DNA of 64,000 bases from Lewinellaceae bacterium (GTDB lineage: Bacteria > Bacteroidota > Bacteroidia > Chitinophagales > Saprospiraceae). The notes under the pieces are model-generated. The model was not told the origin of the DNA. It searched no databases and worked only from the letters and a program-made list of their open reading frames with translations. A program made the position numbers and the translations under genes. Location of the stretch: assembly GCA_020636405.1 (NCBI GenBank), contig JACJXW010000004.1, positions 1,302,001 through 1,366,000 of the forward strand, written 5' to 3'. Below, piece after piece: positions 15,416-23,693 of the stretch (position 1 is the stretch's first letter; each line of letters starts with the position of its first letter).

Positions 15416-17674
15416 ATGGCTATCGTAAAAACAACATACAACCGGCGTTCTTTCCTGAAAACCACTGCCCTCGCCGGGGGCGGAATGATGCTGGGCTTCA
15501 GTTGGCTGGCGGGATGTCAGCCGGCCTCCGAGGAAGCTCTTGAAATGCCTAAGGAATGGTTTGAGATCAATAGCTTTTTGAAGATCGGGGAAAACGGCGT
15601 GGTGACCATTCTGTCGCCCAATCCGGAATTCGGGCAGAACGTAAAAACGGCCATGCCCATGATCGTGGCGGAAGAACTCGATGTGGACTGGAAACAGGTC
15701 ATTGTGGAGCAGGCGCCATTCAATACGGATCTGTATACCCGTCAATTTACCGGCGGCAGCCAGGGCATCCGGCAGGGATGGCAGGGCCTTCGAATGGCAG
15801 GGGCCACGGCGCGCCAACTGCTCAGGGAGGCTGCTGCTCAGGCCTGGCAGGCGCCCGTTGAAGAGATTACCACCGAGGCGGGCGTACTTTACCATAAGAA
15901 CAGCGGCAAATCGGCAGGCTACGGCGAAATGGCCTCAGCCGCCGCCGGCCTACCCGTGCCGGAAGAGGTGCAACTGAAGGACGTGAAGGACTTCCGGATC
16001 ATTGGCCAATCCCGCAAGAACGTGGATGGGCTGAAAATCGTGACCGGGCAGCCGCTATTTGGAGTGGACTACCGCCGCGACGGCATGCTTATCGCTATGA
16101 TCTCCCACCCGCCTGCCTTTGGGATGAAACTGAAATCGGTGGATGACTCGGCGGCAAGGAACATGCCTGGTATTAAAGACATTTTCACCATTAAAACGTA
16201 TGAGGAGGAATACGAAAGGAATGCTTTTGATACGAACACCTTCCCCGAACTGGTTGCCATTGTCGGCAACACCACCTGGGAGGTAATGAATGCCAAAAAG
16301 GCGCTGAGGATCGAGTGGGAACCCTTCTCCGATTATACGGAAACCGTCAATTCCTGGGGAGGGAAACAGTCCGTTCGCATTCCCGCAGGCCTGGAGAACA
16401 CTTCGGGGCACATCGCAAAGATGGCGGAAATGGCAGCCAAACCGGGGAATGTATTGCGCAAAGACGGTGACCCGGAAGCGGCCTTCAAAAATGCGGCAAA
16501 GGTGATAGAACGCACCTATACCGCTCCCTTCCTGGCCCACAACTGCATGGAGCCGATGAACTTCTTCGCCCACGTAACGGCGGATAAGGCCGAGTTGGCC
16601 GGGCCGCTACAGGCGCCGGAATTTATAGAGCAGACATTGTCCGCCCGGCTCGGCATGCCACTCGAGAAGATCGATATCCACATGACCCGAATGGGCGGTG
16701 GTTTCGGGCGCCGGGCTTATAGCCACCATATGGTCGAAGCGGCGGTCATTTCCCAGAAAGTAAATGCCCCCGTCAAGCTGCTTTATACCCGTGAGGACGA
16801 TATGACTTTTGGCATTTATCGCCCGGCCTACCACGCTACCTACCGCGCCGCTTTAGATGCCGACAATAACCTCATCGCCTACCAGGTAAAGGCCGGCGGC
16901 ATCCCGGAGAGCCCCCTGGGCCGTGGAGCTGCCAACCGTTTCCCGGCCGGCGCCGTGGATAACTACCTTGCCGAAGAGTGGGCGATTGCGTCTAATATTA
17001 CCATCGGAGCGTTCCGGGCGCCAAGGTCCAACTTTATCGGTGGAGCGGAGCAATCGTTCCTGGACGAAGTAGCGGAGGCCGCCGGTAAGGACCCGATTGA
17101 GTTTCGCCTGGATCTTCTGAAACGGGCGCAAAATAACCCTGTGGGAGAAAACAACGACTACGACCCGGCTCGTTATGCCGGGGTGCTTGAGCTGGCAAGG
17201 GAGAAATCAGGCTGGGGCCAGGAACAACCCAACATACACCGCGGCGTTGCCGCCTATTTCTGCCATAATTCCTATGTGGCCCACGTGCTGGATTTGACAA
17301 TCGAGAAAGGAAAGCCGCGGATAGAAAGGGCCTGCTGTGCCATTGATTGTGGCATTGTGATCAACCCTGATGCTGCCGCCAATATGGCTGAGGGGGCTAT
17401 TGTGGACGGTATCGGGAATGCCTTTTTCGGCGCCATGACCTTCAAGGAAGGCGTTCCGGAAAAGAACAATTTTAATAATTATCGCATGATCCGGATAGGT
17501 GAGGCCCCCAAAGCGATTGATGTTCATTTCGTGCAAAACGACATTGATCCCACGGGCATGGGCGAACCGCCCTTCCCGCCTATTTTCGGAGCAGTTGCCA
17601 ATGCGCTGTACAAAGTGACAGGCAGGCGTTCCTATGATCAGCCTTTCCTCGGGGATAAACAGGTGCTTGGATAG
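15416..17674 (+). CDS. iorB: Molybdenum-binding subunit of xanthine-dehydrogenase-family oxidoreductase (isoquinoline 1-oxidoreductase beta-like), Tat-exported lipoprotein
   Basis: 752 residues from 15416. The frame is open back to 15290, but those residues are translated repeat and the export signal starts here: NRRSFLKTTALAGGGMM with a twin-arginine motif, followed by a lipobox-like LAGC. The molybdopterin domains show FNTDLYTRQFTGGSQGIRQG, FLAHNCMEPMNFFAHV, MTRMGGGFGRRAYSH (cofactor glycine loop), GAFRAPRSNFIGGAEQSF and, near the C-terminus, DPTGMGEPPFPP, whose Glu is the catalytic base in this superfamily. It pairs with iorA, and the Tat signal predicts assembly in the cytoplasm and export to the periplasm. 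Likely reaction: hydroxylation of an aldehyde or N-heterocycle. The two genes sit in the AraC-controlled cluster with hydrolases. Substrate unknown. Confidence 0.93.
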   Translation: MAIVKTTYNRRSFLKTTALAGGGMMLGFSWLAGCQPASEEALEMPKEWFEINSFLKIGENGVVTILSPNPEFGQNVKTAMPMIVAEELDVDWKQVIVEQAPFNTDLYTRQFTGGSQGIRQGWQGLRMAGATARQLLREAAAQAWQAPVEEITTEAGVLYHKNSGKSAGYGEMASAAAGLPVPEEVQLKDVKDFRIIGQSRKNVDGLKIVTGQPLFGVDYRRDGMLIAMISHPPAFGMKLKSVDDSAARNMPGIKDIFTIKTYEEEYERNAFDTNTFPELVAIVGNTTWEVMNAKKALRIEWEPFSDYTETVNSWGGKQSVRIPAGLENTSGHIAKMAEMAAKPGNVLRKDGDPEAAFKNAAKVIERTYTAPFLAHNCMEPMNFFAHVTADKAELAGPLQAPEFIEQTLSARLGMPLEKIDIHMTRMGGGFGRRAYSHHMVEAAVISQKVNAPVKLLYTREDDMTFGIYRPAYHATYRAALDADNNLIAYQVKAGGIPESPLGRGAANRFPAGAVDNYLAEEWAIASNITIGAFRAPRSNFIGGAEQSFLDEVAEAAGKDPIEFRLDLLKRAQNNPVGENNDYDPARYAGVLELAREKSGWGQEQPNIHRGVAAYFCHNSYVAHVLDLTIEKGKPRIERACCAIDCGIVINPDAAANMAEGAIVDGIGNAFFGAMTFKEGVPEKNNFNNYRMIRIGEAPKAIDVHFVQNDIDPTGMGEPPFPPIFGAVANALYKVTGRRSYDQPFLGDKQVLG

Positions 17675-17680
17675 GCAGGC

Positions 17681-18484
17681 CTATATTGCCTTCTGCCTTA
17701 ACTCCTGACACAACGGGCAGTAATACGTCGACCGGCCCGCGACCGTGTCCCGCTCCAGTTCGTGACCGTCGCGGGGGCAGGTTCCACCCTTATCGCGGTG
17801 GTTCCAGAGCCATTCGTCGGGATAATTGACATAGTCGGCGTGGTTGGCGATGGCCGTTTGCAGGATGGCCTGCATGCGGTGGGACAGCTCCCGGCGGGTT
17901 TTGCCGTCTAACGCGGGGAGGAGGGAAGCCGGGTGGATGCCCAGTTGCCAGCAAACCTCATCGGCATAGAGGTTGCCCATGCCGGCCAGGTTGGACTGGT
18001 TGAGGAAAAACCCTTTTATCGTGCCTGTTTTCCCGCTCATTTTTTCCAGGAATTCGGCCTCGGTGATCACCAGGGCGTCTTCTCCTAGTTTTTTCTCGCG
18101 GATGAATTCGTCCTTGTCCTCCAGATAGTAGATGTGGGCCAGTTTGCGGGGGCAGTCGAAGCCCAGTCGTTGGCCGTCGGGGAACAGAAAGGCGAAGCGT
18201 TCGTATTTGGGGCGTTGCTCCGGTTCATCGTAGGCGTAGAACTCCCCGGTCATACCAAAGTGGAAAAGCACGTCGTGGCCGTTGTCCAGTTTGGCGAACA
18301 GGTATTTGCCCCGCCGGTAGGAGCCAGTGAACTGCCGGCCTTTCATCTTTTGGGCAAAGGCCTCGCCGCTGATATTGCGGAAGATGTGGTTGGTTTCGTG
18401 CAGCTCCACTTTTTCGATCGGCTTATTCAGGGCGACGCCGTCGAAGTTGATCTTCTTGGTGTTGACTTCGGGTAGTTCGGGCAT
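17681..18484 (-). CDS. Formamidopyrimidine-DNA glycosylase / endonuclease VIII family protein
   Basis: 267 residues. The N-terminus is MPELPEV, giving the catalytic proline 2 and glutamates 3 and 6 after Met removal. KYLFAKLDNGHDVLFHFGMTGEF is the conserved lysine/beta region, and QSNLAGMGNLYADEVCW the helix-two-turn-helix. The zinc finger near the C-terminus reads CPRDGHELERDTVAGRSTYY then CPLCQ: the second cysteine of the canonical CxxC is replaced by Asp, with a nearby His, a variant known in some Bacteroidota members. Its role is base excision repair of oxidised bases. It is convergent with iorB, with 6 nt between stops. Confidence 0.9.
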   Translation of the reverse strand: MPELPEVNTKKINFDGVALNKPIEKVELHETNHIFRNISGEAFAQKMKGRQFTGSYRRGKYLFAKLDNGHDVLFHFGMTGEFYAYDEPEQRPKYERFAFLFPDGQRLGFDCPRKLAHIYYLEDKDEFIREKKLGEDALVITEAEFLEKMSGKTGTIKGFFLNQSNLAGMGNLYADEVCWQLGIHPASLLPALDGKTRRELSHRMQAILQTAIANHADYVNYPDEWLWNHRDKGGTCPRDGHELERDTVAGRSTYYCPLCQELRQKAI

Positions 18485-18582
18485 GGATCATCAGGGAATT
18501 ATTCTCTGGATTAACCTTGGAACCAGGGCTTTTGTTTTCAGTTTGATCGGAAGGAGGCCCTCTTCCTGAAGGCCCTGCCTCT

Positions 18583-19368
18583 TTATGGGAAAAGGCCGGG
18601 TACAGAGTAGCTATGCGTTCCTTTGGAAAGTTCTTCCGCGAGATTGAATTTTACTGAACGGTTGAAATCCGCGAGGCTGTATATATAAACCTCTCCTGCC
18701 GTCAGGTCATAAATGTTGGAATATACGCTTAGTTCTTCCTGGTGGGTCAAGGAAAGGATGTTCCGAACATGCTCAACAGTAGCGCTGCTGTCCACCTGGA
18801 GGATCTCCAGCGCCTTGCCGTAGCGGGGGCAGGCCTCTTCTCCACCGTATTCGGGGTCAGTTACGTTGAAATTGGTAAGTATCTGGTAGGCTCTTTTCCG
18901 GTAGGTAAAAGTCAGCTCCCCATCGTAGGCGCCGACAATTACGGACTGGCCGGTGCGGTCGGCGAAGAGGAGGTGCACCTGCTCCAGGTCCGGCAGCCGG
19001 TAGGGCCGGATAAATTCAATCGCCTCTTCTACATTGGAACAGTGCTGGAGTACTTCCGTCCAAATGTAACAGTTGCAGTCCTTCTTGCCCGAAAGATCCA
19101 GTGGCACAAAGGGCGTAGCGGTGCCGTCGAAGAAGAGCCCTTCCGTGTTCATGCCACCCTGGGCGTATCCTTCGCTTTCGAAATCGAAAACCACCATACC
19201 GTAGGTGGTATCTGTGGCTGGTTCGAAACGCGCCCGCGCATCGCGGGCGAACCAGTCTTCGTGGTTGCCCACCAATACGCGCTGCCCGTCGGTGACAACG
19301 ACGATGAGGCAGGGGAAAGCGGCGTGGAAGGTGAAAATAAGAATGAGGCTAGGGATCAACTTCTTCAT
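18583..19368 (-). CDS. Exported Ntn-hydrolase (linear amide C-N hydrolase / choloylglycine-hydrolase fold)
   Basis: 261 residues from the ATG at 19368; an ATG 7 codons earlier is possible but weakens the signal peptide (MKKLIPSLILIFTFHAAFP). Cleavage before Cys in FPCLIVVVTDG would expose an N-terminal cysteine, which is how this superfamily makes its nucleophile. The following VLVGNHEDWFARDARARFEP, MVVFDFESEGYAQGGMNTEG and TNFNV motifs are typical of the penicillin-V-acylase/C45 branch. Substrate may be an amide such as an acyl amino acid; bile-salt activity cannot be inferred. It stands between the Fpg gene and a large membrane-associated protein on the same strand. Confidence 0.75.
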   Translation of the reverse strand: MKKLIPSLILIFTFHAAFPCLIVVVTDGQRVLVGNHEDWFARDARARFEPATDTTYGMVVFDFESEGYAQGGMNTEGLFFDGTATPFVPLDLSGKKDCNCYIWTEVLQHCSNVEEAIEFIRPYRLPDLEQVHLLFADRTGQSVIVGAYDGELTFTYRKRAYQILTNFNVTDPEYGGEEACPRYGKALEILQVDSSATVEHVRNILSLTHQEELSVYSNIYDLTAGEVYIYSLADFNRSVKFNLAEELSKGTHSYSVPGLFP

Positions 19369-19430
19369 AGGGAACGATTTTTTCTGCATAAAACTAATGA
19401 GGCCTTCTTATCGGTTACCAGGAGGATGGT

Positions 19431-21272
19431 TCACCAGATGTTGATCTCCGAGAACTTTACCAGCAAATCCGGGCGCATGGACGGCGCGTGGCCCGGGAGA
19501 TGGGTATAACCAACCAGCCCCAGTTCTACCGTCTTGGGAAAACCGGGGAGTTCTTCTTCGCGCAGCAATATCCACTTTTCTTCTTCCGGGTTTTGATAGG
19601 AAAGGCTGAAGTGCTGCCCCTGCCGGAGGATACGCAGCCGCAGCCTCCTTGGGCCGGGCTTGTCGATCTTTACAGAAGATTTTCCGTCGCGGGTATAGTT
19701 GGCCCCTACCTTGAGTTTCGGGTTGCCTCCTGTACCCAGGGTGATCATTAAGTAGTTTTCCCGTCCGCTTTCAGGATCGCGAACCAGGATGCCTCCCTGC
19801 TGGAAACCCCTGTCGGGCGCCCGGGTGCTGTCGGAGGCGCTTTGCACCTCTACCAGGGCTTCGAACTGAAAATCGCCGCTGTGGTTTCTTTTAAGCATGG
19901 GGCCGGTTTGCTCATCCATCCATTCTGATTCCATAAAGGGTTTGAGGTAGATCGACCGGCCCGACTGGAAGGCATTGGCCAGTCCGGAGCCAACCCGTAT
20001 CCACCCTCCGGGCAAAGTATCTGTGGTGTGGGGGTTGCCGGCTGGTGCGGTTCTCATCGCCGCCACGATATCCAACAAGGCGCGGGATGGCAGGATGCGG
20101 TTATTGTCGCCCCAGAAGGCCTCATCGTATTCGGAGGGCAGGCTGAGCATGAGCTGCTTTCTGTTCCATTGCTCCGTGCGGGAAAAACGGGGGACACTAT
20201 CCTGCTTCAATCCGGTAATCAGCAACTGTTCTGTTACCTCGAGTTCCAGGCCTAGTTCCTTTTTGGGTTGGCGGTAGGCCACGGTGTGGTAAAAAGTGGC
20301 GTTGTTCAGATACCATTTGCCGGCGAAGTGCTCGAATTCAACCACTACAGTTGAGCGCCGGATCCGGAATTCTATTTTAAGGAGTTTAGCAAAGAGCTTA
20401 TCGGTTCCGGAGAGGTGTTCCAGGTTGGGTAAACCACGTGGGCTGATGCCGGCCTCCATCCGAACTATGGCATGGCTGTTCTTGTCTATGAAAAGTCGCC
20501 CGGCGGATAGCGCCTGTTTTACATCGGGGCGCTGGTCAAAACCGACGACATAAAGGGCCCGCCCGTTGAAATGGATGATACTGTCCAGCCAGTATTCGTA
20601 CTGATCCAGATAATCCTTTTGCAAGTAAGTGGGCTGGTGGGCCGCCAGGCTCATGCCCGCCAGGCGGTGCGGGCTGCCGGCGGGGTGGAAGTCTTCGAAC
20701 AGGCGGGTGGAACGCACATCTTCACTGCGCCGCCCTCTAATCAGCCGGAGTTGGATGCGCTCCCCCGCTTTTTCCCCGGGAAAATAAGCCGCTTCGAATA
20801 ATCCCTCCGCTACCGATAGATATCCTTGCTGATCTTGAATGATCTCCCGGAAAAAACCCGGGTGCAGGTGGGGCTGGGAGTTGTAGTTCTCCGGTATTCG
20901 GGCAATAGCCTCCTGAACCAGCGCCCGGGCGGAGGCGGGCCTGACTTCTATAGCTTGCAGGAGGAAGGCTTCCGGATGCAGGAAGACAAGGGGCATTGTA
21001 TCGCTGATGAATGCCTTTGCCGGCAAGGTGACAGGCCGGTAACCCAGATAGGAGATCCGCACGGAATCCATGTGGTTAGGAAGGTAGAGGTGGAACAAGC
21101 CTTCCTCATTGGTGAGCGTCCCCCGGTAGGAAGAACCCATGGACAGGGCGTGTGCTCCGGCAAGTGCTTTGTTGTTGTCTCCTGCGATAACCCGCCCCCG
21201 AATGGACGTCGGCTGGCCGGGCAGGGCAAAGAAAGAAAATAGCAGGTATGTTGAAAAAAAGAAGTTCTTCAC
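19431..21272 (-). CDS. CarboxypepD-reg-like domain protein fused to a DUF1349-like lectin fold
   Basis: 613 residues with a signal peptide (MKNFFFSTYLLFSFFALPGQ). Residues about 22-105 are a carboxypeptidase-like regulatory beta-sandwich (IRGRVIAGDNNKALAGAHAL, GTLTNEEGLFHLYLP). The region about 110-385 (LVQEAIARIPENYNSQPHLH, FFREIIQDQQGYLSVAEGLF) matches a family common in Bacteroidota and of unknown function. The last 200 residues (GFQQGGILVRDPESGRENYL, RRLRLRILRQGQHFSLSYQN) resemble DUF1349, a concanavalin-like fold that may bind carbohydrate. I do not know this pairing as a standard architecture. It lies 69 nt downstream of the membrane AraC regulator gene and probably shares its transcript. 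Confidence 0.72.
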   Translation of the reverse strand: MKNFFFSTYLLFSFFALPGQPTSIRGRVIAGDNNKALAGAHALSMGSSYRGTLTNEEGLFHLYLPNHMDSVRISYLGYRPVTLPAKAFISDTMPLVFLHPEAFLLQAIEVRPASARALVQEAIARIPENYNSQPHLHPGFFREIIQDQQGYLSVAEGLFEAAYFPGEKAGERIQLRLIRGRRSEDVRSTRLFEDFHPAGSPHRLAGMSLAAHQPTYLQKDYLDQYEYWLDSIIHFNGRALYVVGFDQRPDVKQALSAGRLFIDKNSHAIVRMEAGISPRGLPNLEHLSGTDKLFAKLLKIEFRIRRSTVVVEFEHFAGKWYLNNATFYHTVAYRQPKKELGLELEVTEQLLITGLKQDSVPRFSRTEQWNRKQLMLSLPSEYDEAFWGDNNRILPSRALLDIVAAMRTAPAGNPHTTDTLPGGWIRVGSGLANAFQSGRSIYLKPFMESEWMDEQTGPMLKRNHSGDFQFEALVEVQSASDSTRAPDRGFQQGGILVRDPESGRENYLMITLGTGGNPKLKVGANYTRDGKSSVKIDKPGPRRLRLRILRQGQHFSLSYQNPEEEKWILLREEELPGFPKTVELGLVGYTHLPGHAPSMRPDLLVKFSEINIW

Positions 21273-21341
21273 AGCGATCGGGTGGTTGGTATGAATTGGA
21301 AGTAATATGCTTCCTTTTCATTCGAAAATCGTTCGGATTGC

Positions 21342-22448
21342 TCATTTCGAACCATTCTTCACCTCCTTTCGGTACTGCGAAGGGCTCATACCGGTAAACT
21401 TCCTGAAAACGGTATTGAAGGAAGTCTTGGAGTTGAAGCCCGCCTCGTAGGCAATGGCCAGGATCTTCAGGTGCTGCCGGGCGGGGTCCCGAAGCAGGGC
21501 CTGGGTTTCCCTCACCCGGTAGGCATTGATGAAATCGGAAAAGTTCTGTTCCAGCCGTTCATTGACCACCTGGGAGATGTAGTATCGGTTGACGCCGAGT
21601 TGGTTGGCGAACTCCTCGATCGTCAGGTTGGGCTCCAGGTAAGGCTTGCTTTCTTGCGTGTGCTGCAGTACGCGCCCGAGTAGATTATCCTTATCGGTTT
21701 CGGAAAGGGAAGACCCCTGGTATTTCTGGCTTTCTTCCCGGTTCTCATCCAGGGGGGCATAAGCCAGTTGGGGTTGGGCAAGGGAGAAATAAGACAGCAG
21801 ATAGACCATCACCACGCAGGCTATCTGAACCACCACAAAAAGGGCCTGGCTAACAGCTATACCGAAGACGGCCAGCAGAATGGCGGAAAAAGACAAGCCG
21901 TAAATGGCAGTCAGCCCGATGATCAGCCCCTTGAGCCAGCCCAACGGTACGTAACCTCCCGCTTCCCCTTCCTTCGCTTCTGCCCGCAGCACCATCCGTA
22001 TAGAAAGAAAAGAATAATAGAAGATCTGGATATAAAGGAACAGCAACAGCAGGATCTCTACCATATCTTCCCCGCCCTGGCCCTGCGGCGCGGGGCTGAG
22101 GGTATGGGCCCCCGTCATAGCCAGGGTATAGAAAAGGAAAGGGGAAAGATGGGCCAGCCAGCCTTTTATGGACAAAGGCCCTTTCAATAGAAGGTGAATA
22201 AAAATGTAAACCAGCGGTGCATATAAGTAGACCGTACCGCCCAGCAGGTCTGAAAAATATGCTATTAACGCCTGTCCGCGGTAGGGACGGAGCAGCCGTT
22301 CCATCAGGCCCAGCGAAAAGATCAGGGTGAATACTCCCAACACCTGATTAGGCCGGCGGTTGGCCCGGCGGCTGATCAGGAGAATGGAGAGTAGTATGCC
22401 TTGTAGGGCGCCAAGGATGGAAAGTATGTCCTGCCAGGAGGTTTGCAT
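21342..22448 (-). CDS. Membrane-anchored AraC family regulator
   Basis: 368 residues. About seven hydrophobic segments fill residues 8-225 (e.g. ILGALQGILLSILLI, VLGVFTLIFSLGL, LVYIFIHLLL, IGLTAIYGLSFSAILLAV, QIACVVMVYLLSYF). A cytoplasmic C-terminal AraC domain has LTIEEFANQLGVNRYYISQV, then LKILAIAYEAGFNSKTSFNT and GMSPSQYRKEV. Such regulators sense a signal in or across the inner membrane and act on nearby genes. Spacing is 28 nt from the GldM-C-like gene upstream and 69 nt to the CarboxypepD-reg gene downstream, so all three may form an operon connected with the envelope. Confidence 0.9.
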   Translation of the reverse strand: MQTSWQDILSILGALQGILLSILLISRRANRRPNQVLGVFTLIFSLGLMERLLRPYRGQALIAYFSDLLGGTVYLYAPLVYIFIHLLLKGPLSIKGWLAHLSPFLFYTLAMTGAHTLSPAPQGQGGEDMVEILLLLFLYIQIFYYSFLSIRMVLRAEAKEGEAGGYVPLGWLKGLIIGLTAIYGLSFSAILLAVFGIAVSQALFVVVQIACVVMVYLLSYFSLAQPQLAYAPLDENREESQKYQGSSLSETDKDNLLGRVLQHTQESKPYLEPNLTIEEFANQLGVNRYYISQVVNERLEQNFSDFINAYRVRETQALLRDPARQHLKILAIAYEAGFNSKTSFNTVFRKFTGMSPSQYRKEVKNGSK

Positions 22449-22476
22449 GCCCCTAAGATACGATTAAGGGGAACTT

Positions 22477-23271
22477 CTACTGAATTTTGAAGGCCATGGA
22501 GTTGATCAGCCGTTCCGCTACGTCCCCCGGGCATCGCGCTTTCACATTATCAAAGTGGTATATATCGCCGGGTTGGGCCCTGTTTACCAGGCTGCGGCTT
22601 TCCGCATTGAAGCGGGGGCCGGCGTTGACCACGGTCACGGGCTCCTGTTGCGGAGCGAGGTAGGTGAGTTGGTAGCCCTGGATCACACAATGGGCGTCAA
22701 AATCAAAGTCGTCGAGGAAGGCGGATACGCCGCCCTGGGCTTTAAATTCGCCGTTGCTTATGGCGCCGCCGGTGTACTTGCTGAGGCGGGCCACCGGGCC
22801 GGGTATGCGCTTCACGCGGAAGATCCTGCTGCTTTCAATCCCGCCGCCGCTGACCGTTATCCGGCATTCGCCCGGCCTGCTTACCATGACGGTGTAGTTG
22901 GATGGGCCTACCTTCTGGATACGGCCGTCGCCGCCGCTGATGCTCACCATCAGGCCGTCGGAAGAAACCCCCGCGGCCAATACGAAAAGCGGATTTTCCA
23001 CACCAATGTAAAGGATATTCATTTTTTCAGCATAAAGAGCGATTGCCGGCTCTCTTACCGGGTACGCCGGCTCTTGTTCTGTATGAACGGCCAGGCGCTC
23101 CGCCTGCTCGTTAAAGGGCTTATCCTGGACAAGAATATCACCGCCTCCATAAAAGTGGTAAAAGTTGAAAGTCAGGGAAAGCAGGAGCATACTTCCCAGA
23201 AAAAGGACGATCCAATTGGGCTGGTTGTCCCGTGGGTTGTTGAATTGAATGGGGGATCTCGGTTCAGACAT
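22477..23271 (-). CDS. Stand-alone GldM C-terminal-domain-like membrane protein
   Basis: 264 residues. A single transmembrane helix (WIVLFLGSMLLLSLTFNFYHF, about 19-40) anchors a periplasmic part. From about residue 75 the sequence follows the GldM C-terminal domains: AEKMNILYIGVENPLFVLAA, VSSDGLMVSISGGDGRI, FRVKRIPGPVARLSKYTGG and FKAQGGVSAFLDDFDFDAHC, ending in an AFKIQ tail. GldM is the about 500-residue periplasmic shaft of the gliding/T9SS motor; here the long middle region is absent. It may be a paralogue that binds the T9SS ring or a degenerate adaptor. The neighbouring membrane AraC regulator is 28 nt downstream. Confidence 0.78.
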   Translation of the reverse strand: MSEPRSPIQFNNPRDNQPNWIVLFLGSMLLLSLTFNFYHFYGGGDILVQDKPFNEQAERLAVHTEQEPAYPVREPAIALYAEKMNILYIGVENPLFVLAAGVSSDGLMVSISGGDGRIQKVGPSNYTVMVSRPGECRITVSGGGIESSRIFRVKRIPGPVARLSKYTGGAISNGEFKAQGGVSAFLDDFDFDAHCVIQGYQLTYLAPQQEPVTVVNAGPRFNAESRSLVNRAQPGDIYHFDNVKARCPGDVAERLINSMAFKIQ

Positions 23272-23693
23272 GTTTAGATTTTTTGAGGTAAAGTTAAATG
23301 ATGTGCGTTTTCATCCAATTTCCAAAAATTGAGGTGGATTGTCAATACTTATGAAAGTAAGTGCTTTTGAATGTGAACCTATTTCAGTACTGCCCACTTG
23401 AGTGTAAACTTATTTTAGGACGAGGGATAGATCAATTTTCTGTATCCTCCAAGGCCACCTGTCTGGCGTTGGACACTCTTGATGGCCAGGAAGTTGCGGA
23501 AGGCTTGGTGTCATTCCGACTTCTGCTTTCCGACTTCCGACTTCCGACTTCTGTCCTACACTAGAACGGTAGCCTCCTCCAAATAAGTGACATTGATTTT
23601 CAGGGACTTGCGAATAGCGAACAGCGAATTCCGAACAATCCCTAGGACGACACCATTCCACCACTCCACACTCCAACGTCTACTCTGATACCA
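23272..23693. other. 422-nt gap with periodic repeats, no gene recognised
   Basis: Contains a 7-nt repeat (ttccgac at 23514, 23528, 23535 and 23542), a looser run of gcgaat/gcgaac/gcgaattccgaac words at 23610-23636, and a ccactccacactcc run near 23655-23673. A paired 'tactgcccacttgagtgtaaac' / 'cttttgaatgtgaacc' likeness lies around 23365-23410. No convincing open frame or promoter box was seen. It lies upstream of the GldM-C gene and downstream of the S41 gene on the minus strand. Confidence 0.5.
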
